Positions 9,084 through 18,080 are shown, counted from the first letter of the stretch. The stretch is 64,000 nt of DNA from JAPSGB01 sp963775185 (GCA_963775185.1 CAVZIE010000037.1:372001-436000), one strand, 5' to 3'. The notes: a model not told the origin generated them from the letters alone. A program made the numbers and translations.

Positions 9084-10371
9084 TCGCCTCGAGGAACTTA
9101 TCGGGGGCGACGAAGTCGTTGTAGCGGATCGCTTCCTTGCCAGCCGAGTCGAAGACCAGCACGGTCGGCAGGCCCTTGATCGAGAAGTGCTCGAGCGTGC
9201 TCTCGACGGCGGGATCGTCCTCGTCGGTGGCATCGACACGGACCGCGACGAAGCGACCCGCTTCACGCGAGACGTCCGGATGCGAGAAGGTGCGCTTGTC
9301 GAGCTCCTTGCACGCGCCGCACCACTGAGCCGAGAAGTCCACCAGCAGCGGGCGCTGCTCGCGCTGCGCCTGCTCGCGCGCGGCGTCTACGGACATGTGC
9401 TCCCACGACAGCGTACGCACCGGCTTGGCCGCGCCGACCACGAGCAGGAAGCCACCGACGCTGGCGAACGCGATCCCGACGCCCTTCGCGAGCTTCACAG
9501 CCGGGCCGGGCTCGTCGAACGAGCGGTGCACGGCGCCGAGCGCGATACCCACCAGCACGACGGCCGCGGTGATGCCCAGGAAGCGACCCGACGGGCTGGC
9601 GTAGCGCGCCAGCAGTGGGAACTTCGTGCTCAGGAAGTAGAACGCCACGATCAGGAGCACGATCCCGAGGACGGACTTCACGTGGATCATCCAGCGCCCG
9701 CTCTTGGGGAGCTGGACGGCGAACGTGCCGACGACGAAGAACGGCGCCCCGAGCCCGAGCGCGAACGCGCCCATGGCGAGCGCGCCGAGCGCCGCGCTCT
9801 GGGTCTTGGCGATCCAGGTCAGGATGCCGGTGAGCACGGGACCGGTGCACGGCGAGGCGATCAGGCCGCACGCCAACCCGAGCGCGAACGCGCCCTTGAA
9901 TCCGATACCGCCCATCGTGGCCAGGCGGTTGGTCAAGGCCGACGGCAAGGCGAGCTCGAACGCGCCGAACATCGAGGCTGCCATCGCGATGAACAGCACG
10001 CTGATGCCGACGACGACCCAGCGGTTCTGCAGCACGCTGCCGAAGATGCTGCCGGTCAGCCCGGCCACGACGCCGAGTGGAACGAACATCGCGACGATGC
10101 CCAGCACGAACGCCGCCGACAACATCGCGCCTTGAGAGCGAGTCTTGACCTCGCGCGCGCCGAACACGCTGACCGTCACGGCCACCATCGGGTACACGCA
10201 CGGGGTCAAGCTGACGAGCAGCCCGCCGGCCAGTGCAGCCAGGCCGGCATAGAGAGGGCCCTTGGACAGGGCTCGAGTGAAGGCGTCCGGTTGAGCGGCG
10301 TGCGCGCTGGCCGAGGCCAACAGCACGAGCAAGGCGGAAGCCAGGGAAAGCGGGAGGGATCGCTTGGCCAT
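9067..10371 (-). CDS. DsbD-like thiol:disulfide interchange protein
   Basis: A 434-aa protein with a signal peptide (about 1-25), a transmembrane electron-transfer domain of the DsbD/CcdA type (about 38-290) and a C-terminal thioredoxin domain (about 325-434) with active site WCGAC. The membrane domain holds the two conserved cysteines in LTPCVYPM and ASPCTGPVL. It lacks the N-terminal DsbD-alpha domain of the E. coli enzyme, so it probably passes reducing power from the cytoplasm to other periplasmic partners. Possible clients nearby are the lipoprotein peroxiredoxin at 28658 and haem-type proteins; this is inference. The start is ATG at 10371. Confidence 0.92.
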   Translation of the reverse strand: MAKRSLPLSLASALLVLLASASAHAAQPDAFTRALSKGPLYAGLAALAGGLLVSLTPCVYPMVAVTVSVFGAREVKTRSQGAMLSAAFVLGIVAMFVPLGVVAGLTGSIFGSVLQNRWVVVGISVLFIAMAASMFGAFELALPSALTNRLATMGGIGFKGAFALGLACGLIASPCTGPVLTGILTWIAKTQSAALGALAMGAFALGLGAPFFVVGTFAVQLPKSGRWMIHVKSVLGIVLLIVAFYFLSTKFPLLARYASPSGRFLGITAAVVLVGIALGAVHRSFDEPGPAVKLAKGVGIAFASVGGFLLVVGAAKPVRTLSWEHMSVDAAREQAQREQRPLLVDFSAQWCGACKELDKRTFSHPDVSREAGRFVAVRVDATDEDDPAVESTLEHFSIKGLPTVLVFDSAGKEAIRYNDFVAPDKFLEAIKKVN

Positions 10372-10422
10372 GGCGCTACCTGTGTATAGCGGAGAAATCG
10401 ACGAAAGGTTTCGTCACCCCGG

Positions 10423-10440
10423 ACCGGCCTTGCGGCCGGT
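10423..10440 (-). terminator. Hairpin directly after TPR gene stop
   Basis: ACCGGCC, loop TTGC, GGCCGGT is a perfect 7-bp stem beginning right after the stop of the minus-strand TPR gene and before the DsbD-like gene. The minus-strand sequence that follows has a short CTTTCG stretch but no true U-run, so it is a plausible but weak terminator. Its core also resembles the palindromic centre of the dispersed 18-bp element. Confidence 0.4.
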
Positions 10441-11211
10441 TCATCGCGGTGGGTTGCGACCCCGACGACGGAGTCGCGTCAACAGTCTCCGCGCCTGGGC
10501 CGTCTCACCTTCAAGAGCAACCGCCAGCGCGACCCGACCGCTGGTGGCGCGCCGCACGAATGCGCGGAGATACGCGCGCGCGGCGGCATCGTCGCCGAGC
10601 TCGAAGGCGAGCTCGCCCAGTACGAACTGTCCGTAGCCCTGGCCGCACGGCTCGTCGGCGAGGCGCTCGCGCAGGACGTGGAGCTCCGCGACCGGGACAG
10701 GCTCGCCGGCCGAACGGCGCGCGAGCGCGAGCTGCGCCTGGTACAGGGGGCGATCCACCGTTCCCCAGCGCGACGCACGAGACAGCGCCCCGATGGCATC
10801 CCGATGTTTTCCCGACAGGTGGAGCACGCTCCCGAGCGTCCACAGGTGGAACGCCCTGCGCGAGGGCGGGCTGACCCTGCTCGCCAGCCGGAGGTGGTCG
10901 ATGGCCTGCTCCCGCTCGCCCATCCCGAGGCAAGCGCGGGCCGCGTCTTGCCGGGCGACGTCTGGCATCACGTCGAGCCCGATCATGTCGACGGCTACGG
11001 CCAGGGCTTCCTCGAACCGGCGCGCCTCCATGTGCGACAGGTAGAGCTGCCGGAGCAGCATCGCCCGCGTCGTCCGATCGACCGAACCGCCCTGTGCGAG
11101 TCCCTTTTGCGCGTACTTGGCTCGAAGCCCGGCCGTGCGGGCAATCGTCGCCTTCCGGAGGAGATCCTCCGGGGTGGCCGGCTCAGCGGCGCTTCCGCGC
11201 GCCCGGGACAT
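10441..11211 (-). CDS. TPR-repeat protein
   Basis: A 256-aa, Ala/Arg/Leu-rich, all-helical protein. The start is taken at the ATG at 11211 (MSRARGS); the longer frame to 11286 adds an implausible Cys-containing leader. Repeated helix pairs such as ARACLGMGEREQAIDHLRLA and GSVLHLSGKHRDAIGALSRA fit tetratricopeptide repeats across about 40-230. No signal peptide or membrane helix is seen, so it is a cytosolic scaffold. It is divergent from the two small lipoprotein genes with a 129-bp gap that must hold both promoters. Specific partners cannot be told from sequence. Confidence 0.72.
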   Translation of the reverse strand: MSRARGSAAEPATPEDLLRKATIARTAGLRAKYAQKGLAQGGSVDRTTRAMLLRQLYLSHMEARRFEEALAVAVDMIGLDVMPDVARQDAARACLGMGEREQAIDHLRLASRVSPPSRRAFHLWTLGSVLHLSGKHRDAIGALSRASRWGTVDRPLYQAQLALARRSAGEPVPVAELHVLRERLADEPCGQGYGQFVLGELAFELGDDAAARAYLRAFVRRATSGRVALAVALEGETAQARRLLTRLRRRGRNPPR

Positions 11212-11340
11212 GCTCCGGTGAAGTCTAGCAGCACCTGTACACACGTCCAGATTTCGGGGACACTGCGCGGCTGCACGTCGGGCCAACCGATTTGGGGGAC
11301 TTCACGTACGCCGCTCGACCGACCAAGCTGCACACGTCGA

Positions 11341-11649
11341 ATGCGACGACCGCCCTCCACGACCCTGCTGCCCTGCCTGCTCGCCCTGCCCATGCTGCTG
11401 GCCGGGTGCGGTCATCCGGCGAGCGAGAAGGAATGCGACGAGATCGTCGAGCGCATCGCGCGCCTCGAGCTCGAGAAACAATACCCACGCGACCCACAGC
11501 TCGTGAGCGACGAGATTTCCAAGGCGAAGACGTCGCTCCGGCAAACGACGATGAAAGACTGCGTGGGCAAGCGCATCACCCACAAGGCGATGGAATGCGT
11601 TCGCAAGGCGAAGACATCGAAAGAGATCGTCGACCACTGCTTCGAGTGA
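11341..11649 (+). CDS. Small four-Cys lipoprotein, tandem copy 1
   Basis: A 102-aa lipoprotein. ATG 11341; lipobox LLAGC after a Leu-rich core. The mature chain has four regularly spaced cysteines (CDEIVERI, MKDCVGK, AMECVRK, DHCFE) in a helical, charged background, implying two disulfides. The next gene encodes a clear paralogue with the same cysteine spacing and overlaps this one by GTGA, so the pair is translationally coupled and arose by tandem duplication. Function unknown. Confidence 0.75.
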   Translation: MRRPPSTTLLPCLLALPMLLAGCGHPASEKECDEIVERIARLELEKQYPRDPQLVSDEISKAKTSLRQTTMKDCVGKRITHKAMECVRKAKTSKEIVDHCFE

Positions 11650-11936
11650 TCGGCGCGGGAGCGCTCGCGTGTGCCGCGCTCGGCGCGCTCGGGTGCAGCA
11701 AGCCGCTCCAGCCCAACGAGTGCAAGGCGCTGCTCGATCGCTACGTCGAGCTCCTGGTCCACGCCGACCACCCGGACGCGGGCGGCGACGAGATCGTTCG
11801 CCTGCAAGCCGAAGCGCGCACGGAAGCCGCCGGGGATCCCGCGTTCGCGCGCTGCAGCAACGAGGTGTCGCGCAGCCAGTACGAGTGCGCGATGCAGGCG
11901 ACGAATCCCGACCAGCTCGAGCAATGCCTGATGTGA
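11646..11936 (+). CDS. Small four-Cys lipoprotein, tandem copy 2
   Basis: A 96-aa paralogue of the preceding protein. GTG at 11646 overlaps the previous stop. A short hydrophobic segment ends at LGALGC. The four cysteines recur in the same order (NECKALLDRY, FARCSNE, YECAMQ, EQCLM). The N-region lacks positive charge, which is unusual for a signal peptide, but coupling and the conserved cysteines support the reading. It ends only 3 bp from the convergent ligD stop. Confidence 0.68.
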   Translation: MIGAGALACAALGALGCSKPLQPNECKALLDRYVELLVHADHPDAGGDEIVRLQAEARTEAAGDPAFARCSNEVSRSQYECAMQATNPDQLEQCLM

Positions 11937-11939
11937 CGC

Positions 11940-14540
11940 TCAGCCGCGAACGCGACGCTCCAGGCGCGCGACGGCGCGTGCGACGTCGGGGCGGGCGTCC
12001 AGCATGGTCCGCATCGGGTCGCCGAGCTCGGCCAGCCGCGCCGGTACCGTGGCGATGGTAAAGCGCGTGGGATCGAGCGCGAGGTGGAGCTCTTCCCAGG
12101 CGAGCGGCGTGGACACGCTCGCCCCGGGCCAGGCGCGCACCGACCACGGCGCGACGATCGTGCGTGAGCGCCCCGTCTGACCCGTATCCACGTACACCCG
12201 CGGTCCGCGCTTGGAGACGCGACGCTCCATCGTGGCGATCCCGGGATAGCGGTCCACGACGAGGCGCCCGAGGAGCTCCACGAGCATCTTCGCGACGTCG
12301 AAGCCAACCCCCGGCCCGAGCGGCACCAGGACGTGCAGCCCCGATTGCCCGGACGTCTTCGGGAAGCCCGAGAGCCCGATGTCTTCGAGCAGCTCGCGCA
12401 GCGCCAACGCAAGGGTGACGGCGTGCTTGAACGGCTGCTCGCCGATGTCGAAGTCGAAGGTGATGAAGTCGCAGTGGTCGAGGCTGTCCGAGCGGCTCGC
12501 GAGCACGTGGAGCGGGATGCTGCCGAGATTCACGATGTGGAGCAGCGAGTCGACGTCGTCGACCAGGAACACGCACTTCTGGTGATGCACCGCGTCCTCG
12601 TCGTCGCGGAGCTGCAACGTCCGGATCCAGTCGGGCGTGCCGCGCGGGGCGTTCCACTGGAAGAAATGCTTGCCCTCGATGCCGTCGGGGTAGCGGACGA
12701 GCACGACCGGGCGCGCGCGCAGGAACGGCAGTAGCGCGCTGGACACCGACGCGTAGTAGTCGCACAGATCGCCCTTGGTGTAGCCGTCGTCGGGCCAGAA
12801 CACCTTGTCGCGGTTCGAGACGACAACGCGCGTCGCCGCCGCCACGGGCTCGTCGACGACGGGCTCGTCCGCCGGCCGCGCGAGTGTCTCCGCCGGCGGA
12901 GCCGCCGCGCAGCTCCGTGCCTCCACGTCTTCGCGTAGCCCGCGAAACACCGGCGCGCGCAGGTGACCGTCGCTCGTCCAGCCGAGAAAGCGCACGCTCG
13001 CCACCAGCTCCGGCTTGACGAAGTGACGCTTGCCGGACTCGCGCGACAGCTCGCCCTCGGCCGGCTGCGCGTCGACCTCGAGCGGCGCGAGCCGCTCGAG
13101 CAGCGCGTCGATGGCCCGGTCGTCGAGCCCGCTGCCGACCTTGCCGCGCACGACCAGCCGATCGCCGACATAGCTCGCGAGGTCGAGCGCGCCGAGTCGC
13201 TTGCGCCCGCCGCGGCCCTCGATGTAGCCGACGATCACGAACTCGTCGTCGCGCTCGCACTTGATCTTGACCCAGTCGGAACCGCGGCCGGGGCCGGGCC
13301 GGTACTTCGAGTCGCTGCGCTTGGCCACCAGCCCCTCGAGACGCTCCGCGCGGCACAGATCGTAGAGCGGGCGTCCCTCGCCTTCGAGGTGGTCGAGCGC
13401 GCGGATCAGCCCGCGCCCGACCACCACTTCGGCGAGCAGGCGCTTTCGATCGCGGAGCGGCAAGTCCACGAGCACGCGCTCGCCGATCTGCAGCAGGTCG
13501 AACACCAGATACGTCACGACCACCTCGCGCCGGGACCGGGCTACGTCCTCGGGGCGCCGTGCATGGATGCGCGGCGCCAAGCGCTCGAAGCTGGGCTTGC
13601 CGTGGGCGTCGAACGCGACGATCTCGCCGTCGAGCACGACGCGCTCCGGCGCGAGCGCGCGCACCGCCCGGGCGATCTCGGGGTAGGTCGTCGTCGCCGC
13701 GCGTCCGTTGCGGTAACGGAGCGCGACCTGCGCGCCGTGCTTGTCGGCGACGATGCGGACGCCGTCCAGCTTGAGCTCGTAGAGGCGCTCTGGATCGTCG
13801 AGCTTGGCACCCGAGGGCGCGCACAGCATCGGCACCAGCGCGCGCGTGTCGACGCTGCCGCGCGGCGCGCCGAGCTCGGCGGCCTCTTGCTCGATGCGCG
13901 AGGCGATCGCGCCGCGCTCGGCGAGCTGCTCCACGCTCAGCCCGGACAGCACGCTGAGCGGGCTGTCCGCGGTCACGTCGCGACCCGCCGCGCTGAACGC
14001 GTCCTGCTTCTTGATCAGCAGCCACTCCGGCTTCTCCTGCTCGCGCGAGCGCGCGCCACGCTTGCCGGTGTAGACCAGGGCGAAGCGACCGCGCAGCTTG
14101 TGACCGGCGAGCTCGAAGTCGAGCTTGCCGCGGGCGAGGCCGTCCTCCGCCGTGCCGTCCAGGTAGCGCACGCGGCCCTCGTCCCAGACGATCATCGGGC
14201 CGGCGCCGTAGTTGCCGTCGGGTATCACCTCCTCGAAGTCGAGGTACTCGAGCGGGTGCGGTTCGGTGCGCACCGCGAGGTGCTTCTGCGCCGGGTCCAG
14301 GCTCGGCCCCTTGGGCACGGCGAAGCTCTCGAGCGCGCCGGCGATCTCCAGTCGCAGGTCATAGTGCGTGCGCGTCGCCGCGTGCAGGTGCACCACGAAG
14401 CGGCCGCTGCGCGTCGGCCCAGCGCTGCGATTGCGTTCAGGGGAAAACGGCTCGTTGGTCCGCTCCGGATCGCGCTTGCTCCGGTAATCGTCCAGGCGGC
14501 TGTCGCCCTTGGTCGCGGATTTCGTCGTTCTCTTCTGCAA
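11940..14540 (-). CDS. ligD: Multifunctional ATP-dependent DNA ligase LigD
   Basis: An 866-aa LigD, the end-processing and sealing enzyme of bacterial non-homologous end joining. Domain order is phosphoesterase, ligase, polymerase. The 3'-phosphoesterase (about 40-175) has HLHAATRTHYDLRLE. The ATP-dependent ligase (about 235-540) has nucleotidyl lysine K257 in LKLDG and an OB fold after it. The primase-like polymerase (about 575-866) begins at NRDKVFWPDDGYTKGDL and carries metal aspartates in FDFDIG. This is the order known from Pseudomonas LigD, with similar length. It is divergent from ku across 28 bp, so both share one control region. A polar N-terminus of about 30 residues precedes the first domain. 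Confidence 0.96.
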   Translation of the reverse strand: MQKRTTKSATKGDSRLDDYRSKRDPERTNEPFSPERNRSAGPTRSGRFVVHLHAATRTHYDLRLEIAGALESFAVPKGPSLDPAQKHLAVRTEPHPLEYLDFEEVIPDGNYGAGPMIVWDEGRVRYLDGTAEDGLARGKLDFELAGHKLRGRFALVYTGKRGARSREQEKPEWLLIKKQDAFSAAGRDVTADSPLSVLSGLSVEQLAERGAIASRIEQEAAELGAPRGSVDTRALVPMLCAPSGAKLDDPERLYELKLDGVRIVADKHGAQVALRYRNGRAATTTYPEIARAVRALAPERVVLDGEIVAFDAHGKPSFERLAPRIHARRPEDVARSRREVVVTYLVFDLLQIGERVLVDLPLRDRKRLLAEVVVGRGLIRALDHLEGEGRPLYDLCRAERLEGLVAKRSDSKYRPGPGRGSDWVKIKCERDDEFVIVGYIEGRGGRKRLGALDLASYVGDRLVVRGKVGSGLDDRAIDALLERLAPLEVDAQPAEGELSRESGKRHFVKPELVASVRFLGWTSDGHLRAPVFRGLREDVEARSCAAAPPAETLARPADEPVVDEPVAAATRVVVSNRDKVFWPDDGYTKGDLCDYYASVSSALLPFLRARPVVLVRYPDGIEGKHFFQWNAPRGTPDWIRTLQLRDDEDAVHHQKCVFLVDDVDSLLHIVNLGSIPLHVLASRSDSLDHCDFITFDFDIGEQPFKHAVTLALALRELLEDIGLSGFPKTSGQSGLHVLVPLGPGVGFDVAKMLVELLGRLVVDRYPGIATMERRVSKRGPRVYVDTGQTGRSRTIVAPWSVRAWPGASVSTPLAWEELHLALDPTRFTIATVPARLAELGDPMRTMLDARPDVARAVARLERRVRG

Positions 14541-14568
14541 GCGCCCCGTCCCTGGCTACCATGAACGC

Positions 14569-15453
14569 ATGGCCGCACGCGCGCTGTCCTCGGGCACGAT
14601 CTCGTTCGGGCTCGTCTCGATCCCCGTCAAGCTCTTCACCGCCGCTTCCTCGGAGCAGGCGCGCTTCAACATGCTGCACAAGAAGTGTAGCGGGCGCCTG
14701 AAGCAACAATACTACTGCCCCGTCGACGACGAGGTGGTCGAGCGCTCGGACACCGTCCGGGGCTTCGAATACGCGCGCGGACAGTACGTGCTGTTCACCG
14801 ACGAAGAGCTCAAGGGGCTGGAAGCCGAGCGCAGCAACGCCATCGAGATCGTCGAGTTCGTCCCGCTCTCGAGCGTCGACTTCGTGCAGGTGGAGAAGAG
14901 CTACTACCTCGGACCGGACAAGGGCGGCGACAAGGCCTACCGGCTGCTGTTCGAATCGATGCGGAGCAAGGATCGCGTGGCGGTGGGTCGCTGGGCGGCG
15001 CGCGGCAAGGAGCAGCTGGTGTTGCTCCGCCCGTACGGCAAGGACGGCCTGGTGCTACACCAGCTCTACTACGCGAACGAGGTCCGCGACTTCGAGGAGG
15101 TGCCCACGGGCGCCACGTTCAAGTTCAGCGACGTGGAGCGGGATCTCGCCGACAAGCTCATCGATCAGCTCTCGGTCGACGGGTTCGACCCGGAGAAGTA
15201 CAGCGACGCCTACGCCGAGCGCGTGCGCTCCGCGGTGGATCAGAAGGTCGCCGGGCAAGAGATCAGCGTCGCGCCGGAGCAGCCCAAGGCGCAGATCATC
15301 GACCTGTTCGAGGCGTTGAAGAAGAGCCTGAGCGAGGCCCAGAAGCCCGCCGTGGCCAAGGCCGGCAAGGCGCCGGCGGCCGCCGCGCGACCGGTCAAGA
15401 AGGCCGCGCCCCGCAAGGCGGCGCGCTCGAAGAAGTCATCCTCCGGCGGGTGA
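14569..15453 (+). CDS. ku: Non-homologous end joining protein Ku
   Basis: A 294-aa bacterial Ku that forms a homodimeric ring on double-strand ends and recruits LigD. The start is ATG at 14569, giving MAARALSSGTISFGLVSIPV, the family N-terminus. The core Ku beta-barrel spans about 5-250 (motifs HKKCSGRLKQQYYCPVD, YYLGPDKGGDKAYRLL, LVLLRPYGKDGLVLHQLYY). The C-terminal 50 residues are Lys/Ala/Pro-rich, as in many bacterial Ku proteins where this tail binds DNA or LigD. It pairs head to head with ligD. Confidence 0.96.
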   Translation: MAARALSSGTISFGLVSIPVKLFTAASSEQARFNMLHKKCSGRLKQQYYCPVDDEVVERSDTVRGFEYARGQYVLFTDEELKGLEAERSNAIEIVEFVPLSSVDFVQVEKSYYLGPDKGGDKAYRLLFESMRSKDRVAVGRWAARGKEQLVLLRPYGKDGLVLHQLYYANEVRDFEEVPTGATFKFSDVERDLADKLIDQLSVDGFDPEKYSDAYAERVRSAVDQKVAGQEISVAPEQPKAQIIDLFEALKKSLSEAQKPAVAKAGKAPAAAARPVKKAAPRKAARSKKSSSGG

Positions 15454-15487
15454 CCTGGCCAGCGCGGACGACAGCGACGAGCCGGTC

Positions 15488-15745
15488 GTGGTCCTTGAAA
15501 TCGAGGACCACATCGATCTGCACACTTTCGATCCGAAGGACGTCCCCTCGGTCGTCGAGTCGTACATCGAGGCCGCGGCGGAGAAGGGCTTCACCGAGGT
15601 GCGCGTGATCCACGGTCGCGGAAAGGGCGTCCAGCGCGCCCGCGTGCGCGCCATGTTGTCGTCGAACCCGCACGTGCAGGCGTTCGGCGACGCGCCGGCC
15701 CATCGCGGCGGTTGGGGCGCGACGCTGGTGTGGCTCCGGCACTAG
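15488..15745 (+). CDS. Stand-alone Smr domain protein
   Basis: An 85-aa protein made only of a Smr domain, a small nuclease fold found at the C-terminus of MutS2 and as single proteins. It starts at GTG 15488, 35 bp after ku. Key motifs are LHTF in the position of the LDxH strand and VIHGRGKGVQRARVRAML, the HGxG loop and helix. It is encoded just behind ku, so a role in end joining or branched-DNA processing is attractive but unproven; ribosome-collision roles are known for other Smr proteins. Its last four bases overlap the convergent regulator gene. Confidence 0.85.
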   Translation: MVLEIEDHIDLHTFDPKDVPSVVESYIEAAAEKGFTEVRVIHGRGKGVQRARVRAMLSSNPHVQAFGDAPAHRGGWGATLVWLRH

Positions 15746-16443
15746 CGCTCGAGCAGCTTGAGCCCACGCTCGCCGTAGCGAAGCAGGTAGTCGCGCAGCG
15801 TGCAGCCGGGCTGATCGACGAAGACCTCATCGAGTATCTCGATGCGCGCCATGCGGTCGAGACGGAAGTTGCGGAAGTCGTCGCGTAGCTCGCACCACGC
15901 GCCGAGCGTCCACACCTGCCCCCAGAAGAACGCGCCGAGCGGGCGCACGACGCGCGTGCTGCGCGCGCCGTCCTCGCGCGTGTAACGGAAGCGCAGCTTG
16001 CGTCGCTTCGCCGCGGCGGTCCGGATCGGTGCGAGTGCACCGGCGACGCGCGCGCCGATCTCCGCCGACGGCGCGAACAGCCGGCTCTCGTGCAGGCGGC
16101 TCGCGAGCGGTGCGGGCAGCACGGTCTCCACCTTCGCCAGCGCCGATCGCGACGCCTTCGCGAGCGCCTCGTCGCCGACACTCGCGACGATGCGCGCGCC
16201 GATCACGAGCGCTTCGATCTCGTCCTCGTCGAACATCAGCGGCGGCAGGTCGTAGCTCGCGCGCAGCCGGTAGCCCACGCCGGGCTCGCCCTCGATCGGC
16301 GTACCGGCGCGGACCAGATCGCGGACGTCGCGATACACCGTGCGCTCCGACACCTCCAGCCGCTCGGCGAGCGCGCCGGCGGTGAGCACCTTCTTCCGCC
16401 GCAGCAGCTGGATGATGGAGAACAGCCGATCGGATCGTCGCAT
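15742..16443 (-). CDS. HTH-WYL transcriptional regulator (YafY-like)
   Basis: A 233-aa DeoR/YafY-type regulator. The N-terminal helix-turn-helix (about 1-60, LSVEL-type helix AGALAERLEVSERTVYRDV) binds DNA; the middle and C-terminal parts form a WYL ligand-binding domain (about 135-215; RKLRFRYTREDG, GQVWTLGAWCELRDDFRNFR). WYL proteins often sense nucleic-acid ligands and control DNA damage, defence or metabolic genes. It converges on the ku-smr unit by 4 bp, so it is not in that operon; its target is unknown. The start is ATG at 16443, the family start MRRSDRLFSIIQLL. Confidence 0.9.
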   Translation of the reverse strand: MRRSDRLFSIIQLLRRKKVLTAGALAERLEVSERTVYRDVRDLVRAGTPIEGEPGVGYRLRASYDLPPLMFDEDEIEALVIGARIVASVGDEALAKASRSALAKVETVLPAPLASRLHESRLFAPSAEIGARVAGALAPIRTAAAKRRKLRFRYTREDGARSTRVVRPLGAFFWGQVWTLGAWCELRDDFRNFRLDRMARIEILDEVFVDQPGCTLRDYLLRYGERGLKLLER

Positions 16444-16589
16444 CGCCCGGCGGAGTGTCGCGCGTCCACCGACGCGCGACAACGCAATGTCAGCAGCGTG
16501 GCAGGATGTCCCCGGTCTTCGGGATGTCGGTCCGGCGCGGCCGGCGGCGCGGCGCGGGCGTGATGGCGCTGCCGTGCGGGACGCGCGGT

Positions 16590-16609
16590 TGCGCGCCGGA
16601 CCGGCATCC
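16590..16609 (+). repeat. Dispersed 18-bp element, copy 2
   Basis: TGCGCGCCGGACCGGCATCC in the 228-bp gap between the WYL regulator and the next gene. It matches the element core GCGCCGGACCGGCA exactly, and the following CTCTTCCC resembles the right flank of the copy at 58997. Confidence 0.6.
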
Positions 16610-16671
16610 TCTTCCCGATCCGACGCTCTCGTTTTGTTGGCCCGGTCCGGACCCCCGCCGTATGCCCGGGC

Positions 16672-17124
16672 ATGCGCAGTGCGACCCTGGTGGTGATCGA
16701 GTTCGGCGGCTCCTGGCCGCGCTGGCTGTCGCCGACGGGCAGCGGCGACATGGCCGTCGTCGCGCAGCACTACGAGGGCGAGCCGGGCTCGCTCGTCACG
16801 CAGGTGGCGAGCCGCATCTCCCGACTGGCGGCCCGCGGTTGGGCGCTCGAGGAGATGGTGCTCGTGAGCAACGGCCGCACGGACGCGGCGGCGAGCGCGT
16901 CGCGCGCCGTGCTGGCGCGCGGCTTGCTTGCGAACCTTCGCGCGGCGGGCGGCGGACGACTCGTGATGACGACGAGCGAGCGCGCGCCGGGGCGCGCCCA
17001 ACAGTCGCTCACGGCGCTGGCCGCGGCGATCGATCGCGACGCGGTCGGCAGCGGCGTCGGCATCGGCGTGCGGCTCGGCAACGGCGCGATCATCGAAGGC
17101 CTCTCTGCCCGCGTCTGCGCGTAG
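16672..17124 (+). CDS. Hypothetical protein
   Basis: A 150-aa soluble protein with no signal peptide. It reads as an alternating alpha/beta chain (LVVIEFGGSWPRWL, then SRISRLAARGWALEEMVLVSNG, then GGRLVMTTSERA), reminiscent of small Rossmann-like folds, with no catalytic motif recognised. Codon use and the ATG at 16672 support a real gene. It is short on charged residues and rich in Ala, Gly and Val. It ends 24 bp from the convergent PhnD-like gene. No function can be assigned. Confidence 0.65.
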   Translation: MRSATLVVIEFGGSWPRWLSPTGSGDMAVVAQHYEGEPGSLVTQVASRISRLAARGWALEEMVLVSNGRTDAAASASRAVLARGLLANLRAAGGGRLVMTTSERAPGRAQQSLTALAAAIDRDAVGSGVGIGVRLGNGAIIEGLSARVCA

Positions 17125-17147
17125 CGGCAGGACGCGGGGGCACGGCG

Positions 17148-18080
17148 CTAGCTGAGCGGCGGGGGAAACTGGCTGGTCCAGCGGTAGGCCGTGTCCTCGA
17201 GGAACGCGAGGAGCTTCTCCAGCGGTTCGAGGTGCGCGCTCTCGGCGGCGACGAAGCTGTCGGCCTCGAGCAGGCGCCCGGCGGCCGCGGAGAGCGCCAG
17301 CTCGGTGCCGCCGACCAGCGCGCGCTGGACGGCGCGGATGCGCGCGACGGGCGTGTGGATGCCGGCGGCGATCACGTCCGCCGGGATCGGGCCGACGCGG
17401 GACAGGATGTGCACGTTCTCGTCGCCCCAGCCCGCGCGCCAGGTGCCCGGCCCGCCGGGCGCGTGGTGCAGATACGTCGCGGCCACGTCGCACTGCCCCG
17501 ACAGCACGGCCTCGACGGCGGCCTGGTGCGAGCCGAGGAAGTGCTCCGCACCGAACGCCTTCGCGGGGTCGACGCCTTGCGCGCGCAGCGCGGCGCGGAT
17601 CACCAGGTAGCCGGACGCGCTGTTGCGATCGACCCACGCAGCGCGCACGCCGACGAGGTCCGCCGGCCGTCGCAGGGTGGTTCCGGCGCGCGCGAACAGC
17701 GCGGTGTGGAACGACGACAGGCCCCGGCGCACGGGCAGCGCGACGGGCAACGCGCGCCCCGCGCTGGCAGAGCGCAGCGCCAGCACCGGCGGCAGCCACG
17801 CGACGTCGATGCGCATGCTGTGCATGTCGTCGAGCAACGCCGGGTAGTCGCGGGCGACTTGCGGCTCGACGCGGATGCCGAGGGCGTCGCCCAACGCTGT
17901 GCACAGCGCGTCGAGACGCTCGTGCAGATCCGACGGCGGCGGCGGCGAACTGCCGCTGGCCGTCGCCGTCGCGTTCAGCGCGATGCCGAACCGGAGCGGT
18001 GCGTCGTCGGACAGCTCGAACGGGTCGCCGGTTGCCACGGCGCGACCGTCCACCGGCGAAGCGCGGCGGTCAACCTTCAC
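17148..18080 (-). CDS. PhnD-like substrate-binding protein without signal peptide
   Basis: A 310-aa protein resembling periplasmic binding proteins of phosphate/phosphonate ABC transporters (PhnD type): LRFGIALNATA, DVAWLPPVLALR, RPADLVGVRAAWVDRNSASGYLVIRAALRAQGVDP, GQCDVAATYLHHAP. It starts at GTG 18080, 11 bp inside the end of the DUF4388 gene, and the N-terminus has no signal peptide or lipobox. It is therefore probably cytosolic and used as a ligand sensor, not a transporter subunit; no permease or ATPase genes are near. Coupling to the DUF4388/TPR protein suggests a signalling role. The start is inferred from the overlap. Confidence 0.78.
   Translation of the reverse strand: MKVDRRASPVDGRAVATGDPFELSDDAPLRFGIALNATATASGSSPPPPSDLHERLDALCTALGDALGIRVEPQVARDYPALLDDMHSMRIDVAWLPPVLALRSASAGRALPVALPVRRGLSSFHTALFARAGTTLRRPADLVGVRAAWVDRNSASGYLVIRAALRAQGVDPAKAFGAEHFLGSHQAAVEAVLSGQCDVAATYLHHAPGGPGTWRAGWGDENVHILSRVGPIPADVIAAGIHTPVARIRAVQRALVGGTELALSAAAGRLLEADSFVAAESAHLEPLEKLLAFLEDTAYRWTSQFPPPLS

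Noticed and set aside
12963..14564. A 533-codon plus-strand frame antisense to ligD
   Set aside because: ligD motifs are unambiguous on the minus strand; the antisense product has no recognisable features.
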